A stretch of DNA of 64,000 nucleotides, from contig CAJZBQ010000055.1 of NCBI GenBank assembly GCA_914767885.1, forward strand, positions 124,001 to 188,000, written 5' to 3'. Positions 1 to 8,697 of this stretch are shown here, in pieces. The notes below the pieces were generated by a model that did not search any database, had not been told where the DNA came from, and was given only the letters and a program-made list of their open reading frames with translations. A program made the translations under genes and the position numbers. This DNA comes from Blepharisma stoltei (lineage: Eukaryota > Ciliophora > Heterotrichea > Heterotrichida > Blepharismidae). The number at the start of each line of letters is the position of its first letter. The first letter of the stretch is position 1.

Positions 1-859
1 AAATTTTATGGGGAATGAGTTTGGACATCCTGAATGGGTTGATTTTCCAAGAGAAGGAAATGGATGGTCTTACCATTACTGCCGCCGACAATGACATTTG
101 AGAGACGACCCTCATCTTTATTATCATTATTTATGGGAATTCGACCGTGCTATGAATTTCTTACTCCCTTTTAAGTGTGAGTATATTTTTTAGATTTTAA
201 AAAATCCCGATTTGTGACTGTTTAAAAAGAAAATCTAAAATAATTTAATTTCTATAAAAATTTTATATTTAAAAATTTATCTTTTTTCTGCTCGCAAAGT
301 GTGCTTAATTTAATCTTAAAGGAGGGAGCTAGAAGAAGAAGTTCATTGGCTTACTTCTGATGAGCAGTACTATACTGTTCATGAAAAAGACAAAATCATC
401 ACTTTTGAGCGAGGAAGCAGGCTTTTTGTATTCAATTTTCATCCTACACACAGTTTTGAGCATTATAGAATTGGAACTAAATGGCCATATGAGCATATAA
501 TTGAAATGGATACTGATGAAAGAAAGTTTTATGGTCATGGAAGGCTTCAACATGGACATGAAAATCCTTTCCCTATTATGAAGACTTCTTGGAACGGCAG
601 ACCAAATTATATCCAGATGTACTTACCGAGCAGAACTGGTATTGTTGTAAAACCCTTAATAAATGATGAAGAAAGGTTTAAATATGGACTAAAAACTGTG
701 CAAGAGCTAAAAGAAATTGAAGCTAAAAATGAAAAAGAGAGGAGCTATGAAGCGTTAGTAACGGCAACTGTCGATATCTTAATTTTAGATGAAAAAGAAG
801 AAAAAATCAGAATTAAAACAAAAGAAATCGAGCCAAAAGAGAAAGCTGAGACTTTATAA
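1..859 (+). CDS. GBE1: 1,4-alpha-glucan (glycogen) branching enzyme, 3' part
   Basis: C-terminal part of a glycogen branching enzyme, which transfers alpha-1,4 glucan segments into alpha-1,6 branches; its 5' part lies before the window. In frame from base 2 the family signature is clear: [12 protein letters not shown], then [13 protein letters not shown] and L-W-E-F-D-R-A-M-N. The Trp after R-R-Q is a TGA codon. A 168-bp IES (162-329) splits the next segment; removing it joins N-F-L to E-E-E-V-H-W-L, as in other branching enzymes. The C-terminal all-beta domain follows, and the ORF ends at TAA 857-859 with a Lys/Glu-rich tail. Family identification is secure from these motifs. Confidence 0.9.
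162..329. mobile_element. IES, 168 bp, in the branching enzyme gene
   Basis: AT-rich insert between TA 162-163 and TA 330-331. Ends are imperfect inverted repeats: CTCCCTTTTAAG on the left, CTTAAAGGAGGGAG on the right. Removing 162-329 keeps one TA and restores the reading frame and the conserved protein motif. Confidence 0.85.
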
Positions 860-903
860 AGAGCAATAAGATTAAATTAAAATAAAATACTGCTATATTA
901 AAG

Positions 904-2019
904 ATGGATGCAGCACTCTCTGAATCTGGACTATTTCCCCAATATTTGGTTACAGCTGATAGAAATCCAGAAAAAGAAAAAGTTCCTTATAGAGACAGTG
1001 AAATACCGAAAACTCAAAGAAAATCTGTAATCAATCGCATTTTAAGCAATAAAGAAAAACGAATGCCTATATCTGTTGATAAAGTTGGAAATATACTAAC
1101 CCCATCAGAATTATTGGAAAAATGCCTATTTTTGGGAAAATTAACACCCTTTAAGAGCGAGTTAAAATTTTATTATTTATAATTTTTGTATAAAACATTT
1201 TAAATCTAATTCTATAAAATTTTTAAATATAAATTTCTAAATAGATTAAATTTTTCTTTACAAGCAGGGACTCTTAAGAAAAAAAAATATTTAAGATAGG
1301 GGTGGGGTGTAAGGGCCGGAAGAGTTGTTAGGCTAAATTCTCCTACTAAAGGCTATGAACTTACAAAAAGCGTTAACGATGTAAATTCTGAAGAAAAAAG
1401 AAGTAAAAGTCCAAGAGAAAATAGTGTTTTAATGCCTGAAGAGGTAAAAATTGATACAATCACGAATTTCCTTCAAAAAACGTCTGAGTTGAGAAAAAAG
1501 AGCAGAGTTCCTGAAGTTGATTTAATGAAGAAGCAAGAATCTATAGAAGAAGAAAAAGAAGAAATAATAAAAGCTATAAATATACCTCCTCCAAAGCTGG
1601 ATCATTTAAGAAGATCAGTCTCAGTTGCATGTATTAGTAAAATCAAACAAAGAAGCCACAGCAAAACTACAAGCTCAGGGTTAGAATCAGCTGTTTCTTT
1701 TAGTAAAACTGAGAAATTGGATTTAAATCAGTTCAAAAAGGAAAATGAAAAGATAAGAAGATCGTCAACCGGAAATTTTATGAAGCCAACATTTTCATCA
1801 ACTTTGGCTTATGCAAAATTAAAAGAGAGATTACTGCCGCAAATTGGAAGAACGCTATCTAAAGAAGAATTAATTGGCAAATTGTCGCAAACAATGCCTA
1901 AGAAAAAGGGTTATTCAAGAATGAAATCGATAGAGTTATTGAGAACTTTGAAAATGGTTCGTGTTTATAAAGGCGAGAACGATAAAATTTTTGAAGAAAA
2001 TTCAAATCTTAAAGATTAA
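904..2019 (+). CDS. Hypothetical protein, 315 aa
   Basis: Not recognised. The start ATG 904 (M-D-A-A-L-S-E-S-G-L) lies 45 bp after the branching enzyme stop; the stop is TAA 2017-2019. One 168-bp IES (1142-1309) interrupts it, and removal keeps the frame (L-G-K-L to R-A-G-R-V). The product is basic, rich in Lys, Glu and Ser, with no membrane segment, predicted to be mostly disordered with short helices. It has runs such as E-E-E-K-E-E-I-I-K and repeated K-K/R-R pairs. This could be a cytoskeleton-associated protein, but nothing in the sequence proves that. Confidence 0.65.
1142..1309. mobile_element. IES, 168 bp, in hypothetical gene
   Basis: Insert between TA 1142-1143 and TA 1310-1311. Ends ACACCCTTTAAG and ...GGGGTGGGGTG form a short inverted repeat. 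Same length as the IES in the preceding gene but unrelated inside. Removal keeps the frame. Confidence 0.8.
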
Positions 2020-2362
2020 TTAATGGTAATAATTTCTTGATATAAAAATTAATTAGCAAATAGATATATAGAAAATAATTTTTCAGCCTTATCGAATAAT
2101 CGGGATAACTAAAATGTGATTTTTAAGAGCAAAATTATTGCTATGTACTTAATTTAAAAATCTATTTAATTTTATCTACTTTGAATTGGAAGGGCTATGG
2201 AGTGTTTATTCAACAATAATTTTATTTTGGGACAAAACATCACTCAAAAATTATCACTTCTATAAAATATTAAATTAGCTATATTCTTATAAATTCTTCA
2301 TGGCATGAATGAGGTATCATTATTTAAAATAAATTAATACATAACGTTGATTAACAAATAAT
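2020..2362. other. Intergenic, AT-rich
   Basis: The 3' ends of two convergent genes face each other here. Only AT-rich sequence with no repeat, RNA gene or regulatory motif that I can recognise. Confidence 0.6.
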
Positions 2363-3952
2363 CTAATTTTTTGGCCTACGATTCAAATGGATTTTTTTCT
2401 TTGACTTCTGCCCAGAGTCAATTATCCATGGGTGCTCCATAGCTTCAACTGGGGTGATTCTTGTCTCTGGATCGAAATCCAAACATTTCTTAATGAAATC
2501 AAAAAACTGCTCATTCGAACAATTCAATAACTGCTCTAAATTTTTGGTTCCCGGATATCTCATAACTCCATGCTTATTTTGGATGATTTTAGGCTCATTA
2601 TTTTCACTAAAAAACATATCGAATTTCGTACTTTGCTCTAACACGTTAGCAGGAGGTACTCCACAGACTTCCATGATCAAAATAAGCTGTTCATGCTCAC
2701 TTTCGCCAGGGAATAAAGGCTGCCCTGTATACAGCTCAAACATAATGCAGCCAAACGATCACATATCGATTGCCATCGTATAAGGGATTCCTAATATTAT
2801 TTCAGGTGCTCTGTAGAAGCGGCTTTGAATATAGGTATAAACTCTTTCGTTTAAAAAGCATGATGATCCGAAATCAATCACTTTGATAAAAGCTTTATCA
2901 TTGCTGCGCAATAGGATGTTTTCTGGTTTTAAGTCGCAATGAACTATATTCTCATCTTTAATGTACTTTAAGGCAACTAATAGCTGAATTGCAAATTTTC
3001 TAATGAGGGTTAGTGATAAGCCTTCATATTTATTATTCTTCAAAAGCTCGTATAAATTGAAACCCAAAAGTTCAAAAGTCATGCATATGTGATTTCGAAA
3101 AATAAAGTAATTTCGAATCCTCACAATATTGTTTTTATCTTCTATGTCATTTTCTAGCAAAGTCTTTAAAACTCTGATTTCCACTGTTGCTTGCTGATGA
3201 AATTTTTTTTTATTTCTGATTATCTTTAAAGCTGTTTGTTCATGCCTTTTCCAATCATAACACAAGCAAACTTGCCCAAAGCTGCCTTTTCCTAACAAGC
3301 TTACAATTTCGTAACGGTAGGCAATGTGGTCTCCTTTGATCAAGTAATAATCAGCTCTATCATCATCGTATCCTCTATTTCTTCCTAGAGGATTTGGCTG
3401 AATTTTGCAGTTTCCTCTTCCAAAATAGTAAATATCAGGGTATTCCAATATTTCCCCTTTTTCGTATTCACTTAATTCTGATAAAAATTGAGTTAAAGCG
3501 ACCTTTGGGGTAATTGGAAATACTGTTTCCTGCTTTGGGGATAATATTACTGAGTTTTTTAAGGAAAAATTCAAGTGGCTTAAGGATGCTGCTGAGTTAT
3601 TATGGGTTGCTGATTGAACTCCTGCTCCTCTCACATTTTTTTTTAATTCTGTGCGCGAGGAATAAACTTTTATCAGACTTTGAATTGATGACGGTGATCC
3701 TAATTTCAAGCTGGCTTTTGAGGTGTTTTGGGGATTTTTGGCTTTTAATTTAAAACTAGGATTGTCAAGTGGTCTTAAAGTTTTTTCAGACGAATGAGCG
3801 CTTTTTTCTAAGTTCTTAGTGCCTCTAGACGAACTTACAAGATTCTTTTTAAGTAAACTAATCGCTGTTTTAGGCGATGCAAGGCCAATATTTTCTTTCT
3901 TGTAAGTTTTAGATGCTGATTGGTTCATTTGTAATTTTGTTTTAATGTCCAT
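2363..3952 (-). CDS. DYRK-family dual-specificity protein kinase, 529 aa
   Basis: A CMGC-group kinase expected to autophosphorylate on Tyr and phosphorylate Ser/Thr targets. About 210 N-terminal residues are low-complexity and basic, followed by the DYRK-homology box just before the kinase domain (G-D-H-I-A-Y-R-Y-E-I). Kinase motifs in order: G-K-G-S-F-G-Q-V, A-L-K-I-I, H-C-D-L-K-P-E-N, I-D-F-G-S-S-C-F, and an activation loop Y-I-Q-S-R-F-Y-R-A-P-E with the DYRK Y-x-Y type pattern (Y-T-Y-I-Q). Subdomain IX reads D-M-W-S-F-G-C-I-M only because TGA encodes Trp, one of the clearest code proofs in the window. Start is ATG 3952; stop is TAG 2363-2365. No insert interrupts it. Assignment to the DYRK2/3-like branch is an inference. 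Confidence 0.9.
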
Positions 3953-4038
3953 ATAGATTATTCGGCATTATGTTAACATTCTAATGAAAAAATAATTTGC
4001 GCTATTTAGTAAGTAATGTTATTTAAATACATAATACA

Positions 4039-5539
4039 TTATTTGTATTTCTTTATACAATTTTGAGTAAGAATATCAAAATCATTGATGTGGTTTAGCA
4101 ATATTTTCCTTGAAATGGGTTGCAAATGAGTACCATAAAAAATAAGGCCTTCAAAATATAAAATTCTTACTCCCTCCCTCCATGAGTGAAAAACCATTAG
4201 AAAAATACCTATTTTTTGCCCAAGAACCCACCCTCCATGAGTGAACAAAATTTTTTTTATGAAAAATGTTGATATATAAGTGATAATTAATATAATGAAA
4301 TCCCAACTAATTCTGTGTAATTTTAAACAAATTGCATTTAAAACATAAATTTTACAAATTAAATTAATTTTGAAAAAACAAATTTCTATAAAGATTTTTT
4401 TAAAATAAAAAATTAACCCCCCTGCTAACAAGTTTTGTTGTTCGCTCACGGAAGAGGGGGAGTTAGGATTTTTCCTATTTCACATCTTGAGTCTTGAGAC
4501 AAAGAGGGTAAAATTCTAATTAAATTTTCAGGTGAAATCATTTTTCTTATTTCTTCTTGGAGATTTTCTATATCAGAAAGTTGATTTAATGCTTTTACAC
4601 CCCATCATTTTTCTGCATCATCTCCATCTTGTATTAGATTTATAGCCCATAGCACTATATAGATTTCTTTATCGAGCAAGATATAATAGAAAGCCTAATG
4701 GCCAAAACAGACTCTATCGCTATAGCAGGAAGGGTTAAAAAATGGCATGTCAAAAATTTTTTGACAATTAAACTAGTCAATTTTCAAAATATCTTTATTG
4801 TAAATATTAATTTTTTTTAATTTAAGATACCCTTTTGGACTGAAACTGATAAGCATATTAACTAATATTCCCTGTTTTCTATAAAATTTAGGTTCAATCA
4901 ACTAAATCATATTAAATTCCGTCTGCATAATCATTATACAAAGGTTCTTTTGAAAACGATGCAAATATTTTAATTATTTCATATTCACATAAAATTGAAC
5001 ACTGATTGTTCTTTATGAGGTTTTTAATGGCTATATGGTGTGCATTAGAAAATTTAAATAGAATTAATAATTAAAAATTTATTAATCGAGTTGTGTTTTG
5101 ATATTCGTCGTTCAACTGTCAAATTATATTTTACTCGTTAAAGAAATCTATATAGGCATATGGACAATATAATAAAACTATAAATGTTTTTTTCGACCAA
5201 AACCCCATCGACATATTTCTCTGTATATTCTCCTCAATAAAATATTGTTGCTGCTACTTTAGCTTCGATTGTTTTTGGAAATAAATAGTCTCATTTACAT
5301 ATTTTTGATAATTCCTTCTGTGAAATTATTCTATTTCTTATATATTTCAAATTCATCATTAATAATTTTGACTGAAGTCTTGGGCTATTCATTGAAAAAT
5401 CTGAGTCAAAAGAACTCAAAATGTCATTTTTATCATAAACTGCATCGCTTTCAGTGTAATTACGTTTATGGGATATATTCTGTCAAGATTTTATTTTGCT
5501 CTTTTGCTCACTCGTATGAGACGATGAAGATAAACCCAT
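4039..5539 (-). CDS. Hypothetical protein, 235 aa, split by two IESs
   Basis: Family not recognised. Starts at ATG 5539 (M-G-L-S-S-S-S-H-T-S), a possible N-myristoylation start, and ends at TAA 4039-4041. Two IESs (4656-5152 and 4168-4463) break it into three exonic blocks; removing both gives one open frame with two in-frame TGA Trp codons in the first block and a Trp-Trp (TGA TGG) in the second. The second block is helical and leucine-rich (L-N-Q-L-S-D-I-E-N-L-Q-E-E-I), resembling an armadillo/HEAT-type helix. The reconstruction rests on a stop-free join at both sites. Confidence 0.65.
4168..4463. mobile_element. IES, CTCC/GGAG family, 296 bp
   Basis: Flanked by TTA direct repeats (4167-4169 and 4463-4465), ends CTCCCTCCCTCCATGAGTG and ...GAAGAGGGGGAG. 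Inner copies of the CCTCCATGAGTGAAC motif are present. Related to the copies at 10.6, 21.7, 24.6, 29.4, 43.4, 45.2 and 45.8 kb. Removal restores the frame of the minus-strand gene. Confidence 0.85.
4656..5152. mobile_element. IES, 497 bp, different TIR family
   Basis: Inverted ends TATATAGATTTCTTTATCGAG (left) and CGTTAAAGAAATCTATATA (right) flanked by TA. The exact TA within the TATATA runs is chosen so that the host frame continues (only the single-TA join is stop-free and protein-like). The interior is AT-rich with no ORF of note. Confidence 0.75.
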
Positions 5540-5774
5540 AATAAAATTGCAAATTTAATGAATTTCTTGCATACCAAGCATTATTTTAAAAAATAATTTT
5601 AAATTATATGAATTTTATGTGTGGTATGATCTAACTTTATCCTTAAATGCTTATAATGGTTAAGCCTTTTAACCAGTTTCATTTTTAAAAAATATAAAGT
5701 AATTCAAAAAAGTTAATAATTGCAACTTTATATAAATAGATTCTAATGTATTAATAAACGATATACTTTATAAA

Positions 5775-5990
5775 AGAGGTCGCAGACCACCAGATTTATA
5801 ATCAAGTTATCAGGAGTCAAATATTGAATGCCTTTAACTGTGAAAGTTAAGAGGCTAAGGGATCATCGGGTCCTCAGTGCAGAAACGCACGTGGAACACA
5901 AGAAACCTCTTCAACCTGACACCATCCTCCCCGAGAATGATCCAGCTTGCGCCCTCAATATTCTAGTTCTCAAAGCAATAAATACTCAGC
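5775..5990. repeat. GC-richer retroposon-like relic
   Basis: Starts with TATAAAAGAGGTCGCAGACC and is clearly richer in G+C than its surroundings. Its first 40 bp (ACCACCAGAT...TCAGGAG) resemble the start of the element at 40.98 kb. No clear target-site duplication; old and degraded. Confidence 0.4.
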
Positions 5991-6139
5991 CATTTTTGTA
6001 AATTTTATTTAACTCCCCTAACCGGCCAAATAACACCATTGAAATTGCCTTGGGAAAATTACCGTCCATGTGATCGAACGATATTCATATGATCCCTCTC
6101 TCTCTATCTGCTTTAAATATAGCTATATATATTACTGTG

Positions 6140-6275
6140 ATTTGCCCAATAAGGGCGAGAATGGAGAGTTGGCAAATGAGCATCTCTAAGTAGGTTTAAC
6201 CAAGTTGAGTTGGTGCAACTCACTGGAGAGCTCCAACTCCATTATCCTGCCCTTTATTGAGCAAAACATCGGAAT
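6140..6275. repeat. Imperfect hairpin element
   Basis: Inverted repeat with TTTGCCCAATAAGGGC at the left and GCCCTTTATTGAGCAAA at the right, around a GAGTTGG-type core. It resembles the hairpin at 31.3 kb (TTGCCCGAAAAGGG). Confidence 0.55.
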
Positions 6276-6764
6276 TCCTATCTAGCTATCTATCTTTATA
6301 TAATGAATATTAGAAATTATACTGTATAATTACTTATAAATAAGTTGAATGCGACTTTTAGCATATTTGCTCATATATTAATGCTCTATCTCTTGTGGCT
6401 ATCGAATAAATTTTTGCATAAAAAAATTAATTTAAAATTTTTTATATAATTATTTAATAAAATCATAGATCAAGATGAAGAGAGTAAGGGATTTAATATT
6501 AAATCTTCATCAAAATTAAATTCCTTATAATTTTTTCTTTATTTTAATGCTTGGATGAAAATAGAATCTTGAATAATAAGGAATGAAATATGATACTCTC
6601 TCAAATCCTCTGCTGCATTTAAATCTTATCTTATATCTTATGTTACTTAATGTTAACGTATTAGTCTCTTCCGCAGGGTATAACCCTTTTAACTCAAAAA
6701 AAGTGATGAAGTCAGCTAGCATTTATACGTAACGCCATATTTCAGCCAACTTTGCATCAAAAAA

Positions 6765-7045
6765 AAGTGTAAACTCCACTTGGCCAGAAGTCTCACAGTG
6801 CGTGCTGCACTCACTTCCCTTTATTCAGCTCCTGAAGGTGTTCTGCCTGAGGGTCACTATCCTCGGGTGCATTGACAAAAAAAACCTTAAGCGTCTTAAT
6901 GCGCTTAGAGCAGTTCCTCAGCTTTATACCAGAGTTTAACCGCTATCTGTGAAGAAATTCTCTAGAAAAACGTCAACCTGATAATAAAATTCCATAGGGA
7001 GAGAAAAATTAGCAAAGCTAATTTTTTCTCGAACCAGTACCATTT
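6765..7045 (-). repeat. Diverged family A retroposon-like copy
   Basis: Aligns by eye with the copies at 39.3, 44.9 and 61.1 kb: the CAGCTCCTGAAGGTGTTCTGCC block, the TAATAAAATTCCATAGGGAG block and the AGCAAAGCTAATTTTTTCTCG terminus are shared. Target-site duplication not evident. Confidence 0.6.
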
Positions 7046-7288
7046 TTAAAATCTTACAAGTTCAAATTAATTTTTTCAACATTTGTGTAATATCAGATTA
7101 AAATTTTTATTTTTTCTGATTAAAACGATATTCACGCACAATTTATCGAAAAAATAAGAATTCCCTGAACTTTATCTAATTTTCAACCCAGCTTATGATA
7201 TTTTTTATTTCTGTATATCTTTATCAACGCTAATGTCAGAATTTTACATTGAGATTTATGCAAGATATTAATATTTATTGGCTGCAAT

Positions 7289-8681
7289 ATGTCAAGCTAT
7301 TTAGGTAAACAACCTAAAAGAAAGAGACTTAAAGTGTTTGAGTCTTTGACTGATGCTCATGATGAACCTGTGGCAGTTACTCGAATGCTGGAAGTTTCCA
7401 ATGTCCCTTGCATCTCTACTTTACTTGCCCATTCTAGAACATTTGGTGAAATTCAACTTTTCGATTCATCCAGAGCTGCTTGCGGAATCTTCAGAATTGC
7501 CTATTACGATATCCGCGACGCAGAAAAGGCTAAAAACGAATTAGAATCCTCATATGACATCTCATATGCTTCCCCAGGCTCTGATTCAAAATTTTCTGAC
7601 TATATATAATATATACGTATTTTTGCATTTATTTATATGGATTTAGAGCATGTTAATCATGCCAACATATATAATGCAAGCAAAAAATCTAAAAAGCTAT
7701 AATTGTTCCTCAAGCAAATTTTATCTATCATGCTTATCTTCGGTACGGAGAAATCATGAGCACAGAAGTAATAGGCGCTTATATAATAGTTCGGTATTTT
7801 GATGTAAGAGCTTCTAAACGAACTTATTCAGAACCATATGAATTCGAAGAAGATCAATTCTTCGAAAATGAGTTTCACGACACTCCCCTTCTCTCTTCGC
7901 AGCTTGATCTAAGCATAAGCTCAGAGTCCACATCTCCAAGTCCTTACTTTTTCTTCGGTTCTGAAAGTTCAAGCCGAGAAAGCCCTTACGATGACCGCAA
8001 AAAGCCTCGGAAAAAGCCTCTCGATGAAGAAGAAAAAATGTTTTTTATTATTAGGCTAGAAACACTTCTATCTGGAGAAGAAACTAGGACAACGGTGATG
8101 ATCAAAAACATCCCTAACAAATACACCCAGCAGATGCTGCTAGATATAGCGCTTTCCCGAGGATGGCGCGGAATGGCGCCATCCTCGGGAAAGCCAACTA
8201 AGCATCCACACGGGAACTGGGGGAGTTCCACGTGTGGATGCCATTTTTGACATGTTGAAGTTTGGATCCCACATGTCAAAAATGGCATCCACACGTGGAA
8301 CTCCCAGTTCCCGTGTGGATGCTTAGTTGACTTTCCCGAGGATGGCGCCATTCCGCGCCATCCTCGGGAAAGCGCTATAGCATTGATAAGCACTTTTCTA
8401 AGACTTACGACTTCTTCTACCTGCCAATTGACTTTAAAAACAAGTGCAATGTAGGGTACGCGTTTATTAACTTCTTGGAGCCTGTTACCATTGTCAAGTT
8501 CTATGAAGAGTACAATGGAAAGCGCTGGGAAAGGTTTAACAGTGAAAAAATCTGTGCTCTTGCCTATGCACGCATACAAGGAAGGCAAGGATTAATCCAG
8601 CACTTTCAATGCTCATCTGTGATGAACCAAGACGACACCAAGGTAAAGCCTCTTATTCTCCAAATTAATCCTCAATTTTAA
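7289..8681 (+). CDS. Mei2-like RNA-binding protein, 354 aa
   Basis: RRM protein with a C-terminal Mei2-type RRM (RRM3). The N-terminal part has two degenerate RRM-like stretches (F-G-E-I-Q...A-Y-Y-D-I-R-D-A-E-K-A and R-Y-G-E-I...R-Y-F-D-V-R-A-S), then a Ser-rich linker. The C-terminal Mei2 motif is unmistakable: T-T-V-M-I-K-N-I-P-N-K-Y-T, then L-L-D interrupted by a hairpin IES, then D-K-H-F-S-K-T-Y-D-F-F-Y-L-P-I-D-F and G-Y-A-F-I-N-F. Mei2 proteins bind RNA during meiosis and growth control in fungi and plants; that role is not shown here. IESs at 7603-7697 and 8145-8377; both removals restore frame. Stop TAA 8679-8681, only 16 bp before the next start. Confidence 0.85.
7603..7697. mobile_element. 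Short IES, 95 bp
   Basis: AT-rich insert bounded by TA within TATATATA runs. The 95-bp removal is the solution that puts both flanks in one frame (D-Y-I to I-V-P-Q). Exact TA is ambiguous by two bases. Confidence 0.65.
8145..8377. mobile_element. Hairpin IES, 233 bp, in the Mei2 RRM
   Basis: Near-perfect inverted repeat over its whole length, ends TATAGCGCTTTCCCGAGG / CCTCGGGAAAGCGCTATA, with nested smaller palindromes (GGCGCGGAATGGCGCC and the GGATGGCGCCATT block). The arms meet near 8260. It is GC-rich, unlike the host gene. Excision between TA 8145-8146 and TA 8378-8379 restores L-L-D to S-I-D-K of the RRM. Long ORFs on both strands here are mirror artefacts. Confidence 0.9.
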
Positions 8682-8697
8682 TCAATTTTTTTAGAAA

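Larger units (their letters stand above)
5540..7288. other. Intergenic region with degraded repeats
   Basis: No convincing gene in about 1.7 kb. It holds three repeat relics, listed separately: a GC-richer block at about 5775-5990, an imperfect hairpin at about 6140-6275 and a diverged retroposon-like copy at about 6765-7045. The rest is AT-rich. Confidence 0.6.

Noticed and set aside
2744-2758. In-frame TGA codons as disabling stops (here and in many other genes)
   Set aside because: TGA falls at conserved Trp positions (D-M-W-S-F-G, M-E-C-W-D-G-G, P-W-N-F-P), so it is a sense codon in this organism.
5269-5541. Plus-strand ORF of 90 aa
   Set aside because: Antisense to the first coding block of the minus-strand gene, which has TGA Trp codons and a better start.
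6525-6722. 65-aa minus-strand ORF
   Set aside because: Isolated in intergenic AT-rich DNA, no motif, no continuation.
7986-8588. 200-aa minus-strand ORF through the Mei2 gene
   Set aside because: It is a mirror product of the perfect hairpin IES plus antisense of the real gene.
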